Below, piece after piece: positions 37,849 through 50,599 of a DNA stretch of 64,000 nt. Under the pieces are notes generated by a model. That model did not search any database, had not been told where the DNA came from, and worked only from the letters and a program-made list of their open reading frames with translations. Source of the DNA: Prorocentrum cordatum (Eukaryota; Sar; Dinophyceae; Prorocentrales; Prorocentraceae); NCBI GenBank assembly GCA_963575745.1, contig CAUYUJ010004736.1, positions 165,001-229,000 on the forward strand, written 5' to 3'. The position numbers and the translations under genes are program-made. How positions within the stretch are numbered: position 1 is the stretch's first letter; every line of letters starts with the position of its first letter.

Positions 37849-40800
37849 ATGTTTGTGCTTCCAGTGGGGCAGGTCGGCGGAGAGATCACAGCCAGCCTCA
37901 CATTCATGACTTGGAATGCACGCGCTCTTCTCCAATTTGGTGGGGCGAAGGCCTCGCCTAAGCTATCTTACCTAAGTAAACTGCAACCTGGGCGATCCAT
38001 CTTGGCTCTCCAAGAAGTGCATGCAGATCGATTTGAGCTGAACGACTTTGTGGCAAGGCTTTCTTCCACGGCCATTGTCCACAGCAGCTTTTGTGAGGAT
38101 GACGACGGCGAGGTTGTCCGCGGCTCTGGGGGAGTTGCAGTCATTCTTCCTCCTTTCTCATCTACTTCGGTCAGTAGCTGTGCGGTACCTCTGATCAGAG
38201 GCAGGGTGCTTCGTGTTGATGTGGCACTTGGGCAGACACAGCTGGTGATCTTCAACGTTCACAATCACGGCTTGACCAAGGGGGAGGTACAATCTGTCTG
38301 TGAGCAGATCGGTTGTGCTCTGCGTCGTGCTGCTGATGACCCACTCTCGTACTTTGTGGTTGTCTTGGGGGATCTCAACTACAGTTACGATTCTTCTCTT
38401 ATCTTTCACCGACCTACTGGGGTACAGCGGCAGCTGACACATGATCATAAAGTACATGCTCCAATCTGGGCGGCTACACTTGGCAAGATGATGGAGATTA
38501 ACTCGGAAGCGGCGACCCACTTCTGCAAGTTCACCAACTCCATCAACATCATCGACCGCTTCTTCTGTTCTGCCACAGGCTGGATGATGTGTCAGCTCAT
38601 GACTGAGGTTAACACTGTGGACACGCCTGAGCACCTGTGCTCCATGGGCATCTCGGATCATGCTGCTCTCTCGATTCGGCTGCGTCTTCGGGGTACGCGT
38701 CCCGCTGCTGAGCGGCCCATCCCCAAGCACATCTTCACCTCTGTTGCCTTCCAGCGCCGACTCCGAGGAATGGTTGCTGATGGTGATGAGGATCTGCTCC
38801 GATGGAGCCCACCGGTGGCCACAGAGCACTACAAGTACATGATGAAGGAGGCCGCCAGGGAGGCCCGCGACATCCTCTTCTTCTCGGCCCCTGACCTGCC
38901 TGGGACGCTACAGCTGGTTGCTCGTGGGATAGCACGAGCGGTATGGCGTCAAGACGCTGCCCTTGCCCTCAAGCTCATCGAGACCTCCCAGCACGCCGCC
39001 GACGCCCTGATGGTCGACGGCCAGGTCGTCTCGCTGCGCCACGCCCCGTCCTTCGAGCAGTGGGCTGCTGGAGTACATCGGTTGGTCTTCGAAAAAGAGC
39101 TTGCTGCTGCTGCTGCTGATCGTGCTCCCTCAGGCTCCTCATCTGCCTGGCGGCCTCATTCGGCCACGCTCTTGCGAGCTATGGAGAGGAAGGCCTCCAT
39201 ATGGGCCCCGTTTTCGAAGCGCCTGATTCTGTCCGCGGTCAACACCCCTGAGGGCCCCATCTCAGAGGTTCGGGAACGCACTGCGGCCCTGGCGGCCTAC
39301 TGGACCCCTGTCTTCTCCAAGAAAGAGCCCCACCCTGTCATGACCCAGATGTACCTCGATAGGTTCCTCACCAAGGCCTCTGACATCGACCTGCACTGTC
39401 CTCTGACCCCAATGTTCCGTAAGGTTCTCAGGCGTGCTCGTCACTCTGCTCCTGGTGTCGACGGGCTGCCCTACGCTGCCTGGTCGGCGTGCGACTATGG
39501 CGCCCAGCACCTGGCCAGAATGTTCGGATGGCTATGCCAAGGTCAGTCGTTGTTCGCCTCTGCCAGCGTCACCCTCCAGGCGTTCCTCCCCAAAGGTGCT
39601 GATGACTCAGATCTGCCGTCTGGGGTTTGTTCTCGGTCTCCCGATAAGATACGGGTTCTGGGGCTGCGTAACACCGACGTTAAGATCCTGAGCTCGGTCA
39701 TGAATAGGGTCCTCGAGCCTGTCGTCCAAGCCGTTGCACCCGCTTCCCAGAGAGGCTTCATTAGAGGACGAAATTTTTGCTATAACGTGCTTGAGCTGGA
39801 TGTCCATGCTCGGCTTGCATCACAACATCCCCTTGCTGTGCGTCGTTCCCCTGTCCTCGTCGGGTTCGACTACGGGCAGGCCTTCCCGAGCTTGTCGCAG
39901 TCCTTCCTGCTACAACTACTGGGCTCTCTTGGGCTCCCCGCCGAGATTCTCGCTTTCGTGGGATGGATGTATTTGGCTGTTGAAGGTGTGGTCCAGGATG
40001 GGGGATGCTACACGACCATCTTCTGGATCCGCTCGGGCATCATCCAAGGCTGTGGTCTCTCGGGGTCTTTGTACGCTCTCGCCTCCTCCCCCATGCTGGC
40101 CGACCTCGAGCGGAGTATCGAGCAGCGTCAGCTGGGGATATGCCGTGCCTGTGCCGATGATCTAGGTGCTGTTCTGTATGAGCTTGCCTCTCTGCGCATC
40201 CTGGTGCGGGTCCTCGGTGTCATGGAAAAGATTGCGGGCCTCAAGATTAAGATCAGCAAGTGCACCCTGGTCCCCCTCGTCGGCTGCATGACAGAAACCC
40301 TGAAAACCATGACCCAGACCCAGCTGGCCTCCATCGCGAGTGACTGGTCAGGCTTTGCTGTTGAGGGGTGGTTGCTTTATCTTGGGATGATCTTGGGCCC
40401 TGATGCGACGGTCGACATGAACTGGAGGGGCCCGCTCATGAAGGCACGTTCTCGCTCTCGGATGTTGGGACGTGGGGTTGCGTCAGTCTGTACGAATTGT
40501 ATATTGTACCGCACGCGGGTTTACCCTTGTTTGGCGTATGTAGCCCAATTCCTCCCTATGCCCGAATGGTTCCTGCCCATTGAGCGTGGTGCTATCGCCC
40601 AAGTTCTTCGAGCTCCCCTCGGCCTCTTTTCGAATGAATCGATCCTGGAGCTCCCGGCCTGGGGTGGTCCTCAGATCCCATCGTGGGCTGCCCATGCTAC
40701 TGCTGCTCACCTTCGTGCTGCTTTTCACACCTTCCAGGGCTTTGAGGAATACTTACGGCTACTGCGACAAACGGCTTCGATTTGGCACAGAGAGGTGGTG

Positions 40801-43638
40801 GAAGGGAAGTTTGATGCTATCCCCTTGGCTGCTATGGATCGCTCCCGTGTTTATCCAGCTTTCTGGAAATCCCCTGCGTTCGTCGAACACCTTGAGCTGG
40901 TCCACGTGAGGTCTCAGGAGCCCCTACTCGTCGCCGCTCGCTCTGCCATGCGTGAGGAAGCTCAGGTTACGACACGAAGGCCCAAGCTGCAACGTGCGGC
41001 TGCCCGCTCGCTGGGTCAGAACATGTGTACGCACAAACCTCTGCATGCTATGCTGATTCGCCACTTAACCCCGTTATTCACAGCTTACCTCCCCTTCCTC
41101 AACCTGATCCACTGGCCCGCTATTCAGGAGCTTCTGGCATTGGTTCCGCAAAGTTGGGCTATGGCAGCCTTACGGACTTGGGGGCATGGATGGCTGACAT
41201 CTCATAGGATTATCCACCCGAGGGGTAAACTTCGTTGTCGTTTCGGATGCCCTGGCCCTGATCGGCTGCAACATTATCTACGCTGCCCTAAATTATACCT
41301 GGCAGTCAGCAAAGGTCTACAGCGTGCCCTGCCTCGTCCCCTGGCTCAGCGTCTTGGCCTTACCCACCCCCACCCTGACCACTTCGAAGCTCTCTATGTC
41401 TATTACCAGGTCTTCAACTATGCTCGGCAAGGTGCGCTAGTGTCGACTCCTCGTCAGTTGCGTGGCTATGTTGAGGCCGCCGTCCGCACCTCTCGTCTGG
41501 CCAGACCTTCAGCCAAGTTGAAACGGTGGGAACCTCCTCCTGCTGTCCAGACGATCCGCCGAAGGCAGCCTCAGTGGGATGTGCTCACCTCCTCGTCCAC
41601 CTCCAGTTTGAGTTCAGACGCTGCGGCCCCCATCCCTGACCTGGTCCCACCCACCCCGTGTGACGACGATGTGAGACATAGTTCTGATGAAGTCGGCCAA
41701 CCTGCTCCCCATCCAGAGTCTTATGTGTCCCTGCCTGCTGGCGCTTTGGCTCAGTGCGAGGCCCTGCCCCCAAGGCAGGGCGTCAACGTGCGGGCGTCCG
41801 TTTCCGCTGCCACCTCGCCGCGACCTGCGGCATCCATGTTCTCGTGGCCGCTGGCCGCCACAGTGGTGCTCTCCGCGGTCCATGCAACGTCGATGACTGT
41901 CCCAACCGCATGTGAGGCGGATGTTACACGGCTTGAGCGTGAATATCGTGCGACCATCAAGCGTGTCGAACGCCTTCGTGCTGGTGGGCTTCCTGTTCGA
42001 GAGGACCATGCTCTTCCTGAACGGTTGCGGTGTCTGGGCGATGCCACCACGTCGAAGTCGACGCCGTCACCTGGTACTCCTATCCTGTGTCTGGCGGGCC
42101 ATCCACATTCTTCCTCTGTGGAGCATGCACCACCTGTTGTCTTTGGCGAACGTATTGCACCGAGGGCTACACGCTGGGTCTTGCGCCTGGATGACTCCGA
42201 GAGCGGCCGTGCCGACTGGTTGATGTGGTGCATCCCGTACGTGCGTGCCAAATTTGAGGCGATGGAATGGGTGGATTCGTCTGGTTGGAGTGGTACTCTC
42301 GACGAACTCGCTCGTCATATCTGCATGGTTGCCTGGGACACCTCTACCGAGGGGCGCCTCAATATTGTAGATTACTTTCGGTGGCTGAATGACCCGCGTA
42401 ACTCCTTGACGCGGCACGGGCTCTGGGAAGAGATGGTGGATCGACATTTCCAGGCCCTTCGTGAGATTCGCAGAGAGATGAGGCAATACTTGGGACCCGC
42501 TGCGCCACACCGTGTTCGTGACTTCCTTGTGGACAGCAATGGAGACGAGGCCCTGCCCATCGTCGCTGCCAACGGGTCGGTGCGCTACTTTGCCTCACTA
42601 GTCTCAGCAGTGGATCCCGAAGATGGCGATGCCGCCGACGGAGATGGTGACGTTGACCCTGCTTCTTTCCTCCTCCAGGTTTCGGTTGCAGGGTGCTCCT
42701 CGAGCCCTGCGACCACTGGCGTTAGAACGCGGAGGTCGACCGCCTCTGATGGAAATAACGGCTCTGGAGTAAGTTGCGAGCTTGCGTCTCGAGTTCGGAG
42801 GTCGACCGCCTCTGTTTTAAATAAGGGCTCTGGAGTAAGTTGCGAGCTTGTGTCTCGAGTTCGGAGGTCGACCGCCTCTGTTTTAAATAAGGGCTCTGGA
42901 GTAAGTTGCGAGATCTCGTCTCATGTACGTTGGTCGACCGCCTCTGATGGAAATAAGGGCTCAGACATCGAGAGTTGCGCCTTCTTCGAGAGTTGCGCCG
43001 ACGTCGAGTGTTGCGCCGTCATTGTGAATTGCGCCGTCTTCGAGAGTTGCGCCGTCATCGTGAGTGTCTCCGTCAACGAGAGTTGCGCCGTCTTCGAGGG
43101 TTGCACGCCGTCCTCGAGAGTTGCGCCGTCTCGGAGAGTTGCGCCATCGTCACGAGTTTCGCCGATTTGGTCACGGATCGCTTCCCTCTTCGCTACTCCC
43201 CCGTGCTCGTTTTCCCCGACCTGGCCGAGTTCGACGGCTGCTGGTTCATCGTTTGTGCCCTGTCCGACGCGGATGGCGGGACCCTCCCCTTCGATTTCGC
43301 CTCTGACGAGAATTTCGTCGTCATTGTCATGCAGTGCTACTCCATCCTCTTCTATTGGCACGAGTTCTGGTACAGGAGTTGGGGGCACCCTCAGATTGCC
43401 CCATATGTGTGAGCGCCGTCGGAAAAGGCCCCAGTTGCCCATTTTCCTTATCCGTTCTCTGCGCCTCGCCTCGGTCCCCTCCTGCGTTCCCGCTCCCTCC
43501 TGCTCTCAGCATCCTCTGAATGTGAATGATATAAATTCGACGGCTATCCGCCGCACATCGTGTGCTGCAGCTACGGCGGCCTCAGCTACAACAGCTTCGA
43601 CAGGAGGCGTGCCCATGCTGCCTCAGGCGCCGTGCTAG
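37849..43638 (+). CDS. LINE ORF2: APE endonuclease, reverse transcriptase, CCHC finger, long C-terminal extension
   Basis: 1929 residues from the ATG at 37849; upstream codons in this frame overlap ORF1 and lack ORF2 domains. The endonuclease has TWNAR (21-25), ALQEVH (Q55, E56), GDLN (174-177) and ISDHA (D270, H271), the usual catalytic set, so it should nick target DNA. In the reverse transcriptase, motif A is FDYGQAFPS (D674) and motif C is CADD (768-771) instead of F/YADD. A finger CRFGC...HYLRC is at 1130-1146 (Cys-x3-Cys-x7-His-x3-Cys). After about 1250 comes an extension of nearly 680 residues, with a globular-looking W-rich part (about 1440-1590), 22-residue tandem repeats (about 1628-1704) and degenerate Cys/Ala/Val repeats. 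No RNase H motif was seen. The final ~150 residues are Ser/Pro-rich and may be out of the original frame. Confidence 0.88.
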   Translation: MFVLPVGQVGGEITASLTFMTWNARALLQFGGAKASPKLSYLSKLQPGRSILALQEVHADRFELNDFVARLSSTAIVHSSFCEDDDGEVVRGSGGVAVILPPFSSTSVSSCAVPLIRGRVLRVDVALGQTQLVIFNVHNHGLTKGEVQSVCEQIGCALRRAADDPLSYFVVVLGDLNYSYDSSLIFHRPTGVQRQLTHDHKVHAPIWAATLGKMMEINSEAATHFCKFTNSINIIDRFFCSATGWMMCQLMTEVNTVDTPEHLCSMGISDHAALSIRLRLRGTRPAAERPIPKHIFTSVAFQRRLRGMVADGDEDLLRWSPPVATEHYKYMMKEAAREARDILFFSAPDLPGTLQLVARGIARAVWRQDAALALKLIETSQHAADALMVDGQVVSLRHAPSFEQWAAGVHRLVFEKELAAAAADRAPSGSSSAWRPHSATLLRAMERKASIWAPFSKRLILSAVNTPEGPISEVRERTAALAAYWTPVFSKKEPHPVMTQMYLDRFLTKASDIDLHCPLTPMFRKVLRRARHSAPGVDGLPYAAWSACDYGAQHLARMFGWLCQGQSLFASASVTLQAFLPKGADDSDLPSGVCSRSPDKIRVLGLRNTDVKILSSVMNRVLEPVVQAVAPASQRGFIRGRNFCYNVLELDVHARLASQHPLAVRRSPVLVGFDYGQAFPSLSQSFLLQLLGSLGLPAEILAFVGWMYLAVEGVVQDGGCYTTIFWIRSGIIQGCGLSGSLYALASSPMLADLERSIEQRQLGICRACADDLGAVLYELASLRILVRVLGVMEKIAGLKIKISKCTLVPLVGCMTETLKTMTQTQLASIASDWSGFAVEGWLLYLGMILGPDATVDMNWRGPLMKARSRSRMLGRGVASVCTNCILYRTRVYPCLAYVAQFLPMPEWFLPIERGAIAQVLRAPLGLFSNESILELPAWGGPQIPSWAAHATAAHLRAAFHTFQGFEEYLRLLRQTASIWHREVVEGKFDAIPLAAMDRSRVYPAFWKSPAFVEHLELVHVRSQEPLLVAARSAMREEAQVTTRRPKLQRAAARSLGQNMCTHKPLHAMLIRHLTPLFTAYLPFLNLIHWPAIQELLALVPQSWAMAALRTWGHGWLTSHRIIHPRGKLRCRFGCPGPDRLQHYLRCPKLYLAVSKGLQRALPRPLAQRLGLTHPHPDHFEALYVYYQVFNYARQGALVSTPRQLRGYVEAAVRTSRLARPSAKLKRWEPPPAVQTIRRRQPQWDVLTSSSTSSLSSDAAAPIPDLVPPTPCDDDVRHSSDEVGQPAPHPESYVSLPAGALAQCEALPPRQGVNVRASVSAATSPRPAASMFSWPLAATVVLSAVHATSMTVPTACEADVTRLEREYRATIKRVERLRAGGLPVREDHALPERLRCLGDATTSKSTPSPGTPILCLAGHPHSSSVEHAPPVVFGERIAPRATRWVLRLDDSESGRADWLMWCIPYVRAKFEAMEWVDSSGWSGTLDELARHICMVAWDTSTEGRLNIVDYFRWLNDPRNSLTRHGLWEEMVDRHFQALREIRREMRQYLGPAAPHRVRDFLVDSNGDEALPIVAANGSVRYFASLVSAVDPEDGDAADGDGDVDPASFLLQVSVAGCSSSPATTGVRTRRSTASDGNNGSGVSCELASRVRRSTASVLNKGSGVSCELVSRVRRSTASVLNKGSGVSCEISSHVRWSTASDGNKGSDIESCAFFESCADVECCAVIVNCAVFESCAVIVSVSVNESCAVFEGCTPSSRVAPSRRVAPSSRVSPIWSRIASLFATPPCSFSPTWPSSTAAGSSFVPCPTRMAGPSPSISPLTRISSSLSCSATPSSSIGTSSGTGVGGTLRLPHMCERRRKRPQLPIFLIRSLRLASVPSCVPAPSCSQHPLNVNDINSTAIRRTSCAAATAASATTASTGGVPMLPQAPC
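42729..42960 (+). repeat. 66-bp in-frame tandem repeat in ORF2
   Basis: About 3.5 copies of a 66-bp unit containing GGCTCTGGAGTAAGTTGCGA and GGAGGTCGACCGCCTCTG. Being a multiple of three it keeps the frame, encoding 22-residue units with GSGVSCE and RRSTAS. Confidence 0.9.
42961..43160 (+). repeat. Degenerate GAGAGTTGCGCCGTC repeat in ORF2
   Basis: About ten irregular copies of TTCGAGAGTTGCGCCGTC, 15-21 bp long, several not multiples of three. The frame could therefore have slipped in this stretch. Confidence 0.8.
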
Positions 43639-43671
43639 GCACGGGGAGCTGACCTCTGGGTACGCTGGTCT

Positions 43672-43731
43672 CCTCCTCCTCCTCCTCCTCATACCCCTCC
43701 TCCTCCTCCTCTTCCTTCAGAGGGCAACACC
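43672..43731. repeat. (CTC)n tract at the LINE 3' junction
   Basis: TCTCCTCCTCCTCCTCC, a short CATACCC interruption, then (CTC)n to TTCCTTCAG at about 43719. Confidence 0.9.
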
Positions 43732-46700
<2,969 letters not shown>

Positions 46701-47225
46701 CTGCGCAGGCTGAGGTCAGCGAATTCGTTTCCAGCGCCGCCTGGCACGAGGGTCGCGGACAGGGTGATCCACCAGAACCGTACTGCCCGTGCCCACAGCC
46801 ATGTGCTTGTGATCTTTCTGCTCGACTTGCGGGCTGTGCTTTGCTCGCGAGAGTGGAGCACCCGCGGTCTGATGAGGAGTGCCCCACCTTCGAAGGCGGG
46901 CGCCGGCAGCCTTCATCTACTTGAGAAGAGAGTGGGGCAAGAGCACTCTACAGCGGCGAAGGAGTTAAACAAGAGGGCCCCCCAGACGTCAATCGACCCT
47001 ACGAACGCGGGGGGGCATAGACCCATCCCAGCAGGACAGTAACCTCCCGCGGGGAAAAATCCTCATCGGAGGTCCCCAGATGACGTTGCTTGTCAAGTGT
47101 GCCCAGTGCGCCTTTCCGCCAAGCACAGCACGCACACCTCTAGCGCGCGCTCTGATTGGGCAGGGCCCTCGACACGCCTGGTAAGACTGTTGCGGCTCAT
47201 CCTGCTCCTGCTCTGCTGAATCCAG
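46701..47225. other. Spacer, nothing recognised
   Basis: Probably the 3' end and flank of the decayed LINE; no end structure (poly(A), repeat) can be fixed. Confidence 0.4.
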
Positions 47226-48081
47226 CTCCCTCCTCCTCCTCCTCCTCCTCCTCCTCCTCCTCCTCCTCCTCCTCCTCCTCCTCTTCTTCCTCCTCCTCCC
47301 CCTTCTCCTCATTACCTCCTCCTCATTACCTCCTCCTCATTACCTCCTCCTCCTCCTCCTCCTCCTCCTCCTCCTGGATCTCCTCCTCCTCCTTCTCCTC
47401 CGCCCCTCTCCTCCTCCTCCTCCTCCTCCTCCTCCTCCTCCTCCTCCTCCTCCTCCTCCTCCTCCTCCTCTTCCTCCTCCTCATCCCCTTCTCAGCTCTG
47501 GATATGACTTCCTCCTCCTCCTCCTCTTCCCCCCCCCCCCCCCCCTCTTTGTTTTCCCGAGGACGTGAGCCAGGGAATGCGACAGCCGACCGTGTCGTCA
47601 TCCGCTCTGACTGCATAGCTAGCTAGCTAGCTACACATCTAATTCGCACGCGTTTCTTCAAGCCCAAACCGAGTAATTTCATCCCTGGCCCTTGGACGTG
47701 CCTCCTGAGCCACAAGCCCTCCCCTGTTGCCCCCCCCCCTCCTCCTCCTCCTTCTCCACCTCTCCCCCCTCCTCCTACTCCTCCTCCTCCTCCTCCTCCC
47801 TCCTCCTCCTCCTCCTCCTCCTCCTCCCCTCCTCCTCCTCCTCCCCCTCCTCCTCCCCCTCCTACTTATTATTATGATCCTTCACCGTCTCCTTCTCATC
47901 CTCATCCCCCCTTCCTTTCCTCATCCTCCTCCTCATCCTCCTCTTTACCTCCCTCCTCTTCCTCCTCCTCCTTCCTCCTTCTTCCTCCTCCTCCTCCTCC
48001 TCCTCCTTCTCCGCCTTCCCCTCTTCCTCCTCTTCCTTCTCCTCCTCCTCCTCCTCCTCCTCCTCCTCCTCCTCCTCCTCC

Positions 48082-48136
<55 letters not shown>

Positions 48137-49055
48137 CATCCTCATCCTCCTCCTCATCCCCTTCTCAGCTCTGGATCTGACTTCCTCCTCCTCTTCCCCC
48201 GCACCCCCCCTCCTTGCTCTCCAAAGGACATGAGCCATGGAATGCGACAGCCGACCGTATCGTCATCCGCTCTGACTGCTTAACTAAACATCTAACTCGC
48301 ATGCGTTTCTTCAAGCCCAAACCGAGTAATTTCATCCCTGGCCCCTGGACGTGCCTCCTGAGCCACAAGCCTCCCCGGTGGCCCCCTCCCCCTCCTCCTC
48401 CTCTCCTCCTCCTCCTCCTCCTCCTCCTCCCTCCTCTCCTCTTCCTCCTACCTCCTCCTCCTCCTCCTCCTCCTCCTCTCCTCCTCCTCCTCCTCCTCCT
48501 CTCCTCCCCCTCCTCCTCCTCCTCCTCCTCCTCCTCCTCCTCCTCCTCCTCCTCCTCCTCCTGCTCTCTCCCTCCTCATACTTATTCTTCTTCTCCGTCT
48601 CCTTCTCCTGCTCCTCTTCATCCTCCTCCCCCCTTTCCTTTCCGTCCTCCTCCGTCTCCTCATTCCCGGTCCTCCTCCTCCTCCTCCGCCTCCTTATCAT
48701 TCCTGCTCTCCTCCTCCTCCTTCTTCTCCTCCTCCTCCTCTCCCTCCTCTTCCTCCTTCTTCTCCCCCTCCTCCTCCTCCTCCCTCCTCTTCTTCCACCT
48801 CCCCCTCGTTCTCCCCATCCTCCTCCTCCTCCTCCTCCTCCTCCTTCTCCTTCTCCTTCTCCGTTTCCTTCTGCTTCTCCTTCTCCTTCTCCTTCTCCTT
48901 CTCCTTCTCCTTCTCCTCCTACTCCTACTCCTCCCCCCTCTCCTCGACCTCCCGCTCCTCCCCCTACTCCTCGTTCTCCTCCTTCTCCTCCTGCTTCTCC
49001 TCCTCTTCCTCCTTGTCCTCCTTCCCCTTCTTCATCCTCCCCCTCCTCTTCTCCA
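47226..49055. repeat. 1.8-kb (CTC)n/pyrimidine tract with a duplicated ~245-bp insert
   Basis: Long CTC tracts (47226-47506, 47738-48165, 48378-49055, plus (CAT)n at 48083-48133) are separated by two copies of a unique segment (about 47490-47737 and 48160-48377). Shared words include CTTCTCAGCTCTGGAT, GAATGCGACAGCCGACCG, TTCTTCAAGCCCAAACCG and GGACGTGCCTCCTGAGCC. Copy 1 has (CTAG)n at 47620-47632, absent in copy 2. So a ~665-bp unit (unique part + CTC) has been duplicated. Poly-Ser/Leu/Pro frames are compositional. Confidence 0.9.
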
Positions 49056-49985
49056 TGATCATCAGAACGTGCATTAGCGCCAACGTGTACACTTGGCGGC
49101 GCGCACACGGCGAGGGGCGCCAGGGGGGGCCTCATAAGAAGGCGGGGGCGTCCTGGAAGGCTCGGGACTCTTAGAAGTGGCTGGGGGCTTCTCAGAAGTC
49201 GTCCTCATAAGCCTCCAGGCCCTTCCAATGAGGCCCCTGCCTTCGACGAGCCCCCCCGCCTTCTTAGAAGGCCGCCCCCCTCGCGCTCTCCCTCGCACGC
49301 GCCGCCACCCCCCTCCGCAAGAGGAGCTCGCGGCTCGCTGCATGGCCGCTGAGTCGCAGGCGCGCGAGCTCGGAGAGGTGCCGGGGCGGGACCCAGGGTA
49401 AGGGGCATCGCGCCCCAGGAGGTTTAGGAAAACGACGGGGAGGAAGAAGGAAGAGGTAAAGGTAGAGCAGGAGGAGGAGGGGAAGGAGGAGGACGACGAG
49501 GAGGAGGAGGAGGAAAAGGACGAGGACAAGGAGGACGAGGACGAGGACGAGGACGAGGCAGGAGGGGGGATGAGAGGTTGGGGCGGGGCCAGTCACGGGC
49601 GCCAGTAACACCGTAGCACCCCCTGAGGTTGCGGTTTAAAAAAGGGTGGGGCGGGCGCGGGGTGGGTCGCGGGTGGGTCGCGGGTGGGTCGCGGGGTTCG
49701 GTGGTCAGCCCGGAGGGGGAATGAGAGGGGGCGGGCTGAGAAGATTTGTAAGCCTTCCCAGAAGACAGAGAAAACCTCCCAGAAGGCCAGAGGGCTTCTG
49801 AGAAGCCCCGCCGCCTTCTGAGAGGGCCTTTCTCTTCTCGCTTACTCCCTTGTTCGCCGCCACGGGGTAGGTCGCGGGGTGGGTCGCAGAGGGGTCGCGG
49901 GGGGGTCGTGGGCGAGGGCGACGACAAGAACATTCATTTGATCAGAATCCTGCGTGATTCTGTTTGCAGCGCGCTTCCATCATGA
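49056..49985. repeat. Region of CTTCTNAGAAG palindromes and GGTCGCGGGTG minisatellite
   Basis: Palindromic words (GGGCTTCTCAGAAG, CCTTCTTAGAAGGCCG, GGGCTTCTGAGAAGCCC) at 49130-49280 and 49740-49830. GGGTGGGTCGCGGGTGGGTC repeats at 49660-49700 and 49865-49912. A GAGGAC-rich tract at 49460-49560. No gene. Confidence 0.6.
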
Positions 49986-50590
49986 TATCCTCCCCTATAG
50001 GGGGGATTATCTTGCACAGAGGGGTGCGGCATTCCCTTGCCCAGGTCGCCCGCCCGAGGAGGTCTTGACAACACCTCTTCCGAAACGCTTCAACATTTCC
50101 AGCCCGGAAGGTATATCGCCTTCGCTCCTTGCTTCTAAGTGTCACCACGCCTGGGTGGCCCAAAACCGCTGACAGAGGCCCCAAAATCTTTGGGAGAGCT
50201 CCCGGATCACCATGAAGAGCCTCCGGAGCTCTTTGGAGAGCGTCCAGGGTCTTTCAGCGAAGCTTCGAAGCCTCCGTGGGTAACCTGTAGGCCCTCGAGA
50301 GACGCTCCGAAGCTGAACTGGAGGGTTTCGTGGCCTATTGAGGGAGGCATCAGGGCATTTTTGAGAAAGGCCTGGGTCGGAGGAAATTCTGGGACTCGGG
50401 GAGGGGGAGAAGAAGAGGAGGAAGCAGGAGGAGGAAGAGAAAGGAGGAAAAGGAAGACAATGTTGGAGCAGGAGGAGGAGGAAGAGAAGGAGGACCAGTG
50501 TAAACCCATGAATCATCAACGATGTTGGGATACACCCTCCCACCAAGCTCCCTCTTCATAGGCCCATAGAGAGATTCAGTTCCACCGAAG
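49986..50590. other. Spacer, nothing recognised
   Basis: Some GAGGAG-rich sequence at 50400-50500; no domain recognised. Confidence 0.4.
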
Positions 50591-50599
50591 GACGTACCC

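Larger units (their letters stand above)
36112..43671 (+). mobile_element. Apparently full-length LINE with spliced-leader 5' end
   Basis: The element runs from the spliced leader (36112) through a 142-nt 5' UTR, ORF1 (36276-37835), a 13-nt gap and ORF2 (37849-43638) to a short 3' UTR that enters (CTC)n at about 43672. Both ORFs are free of stops, so insertion was recent or the frame is under selection. Flanking (CTC)n at both ends hides any target-site duplication. No poly(A) is present at the 3' end. Order and domains (coiled-coil ORF1; APE endonuclease, reverse transcriptase, CCHC finger) are those of non-LTR retrotransposons. Confidence 0.85.

Noticed and set aside
47156-49135. Poly-Ser, poly-Leu, poly-Arg and poly-Gly frames
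   Set aside because: Pure products of (CTC)n; present in all phases.
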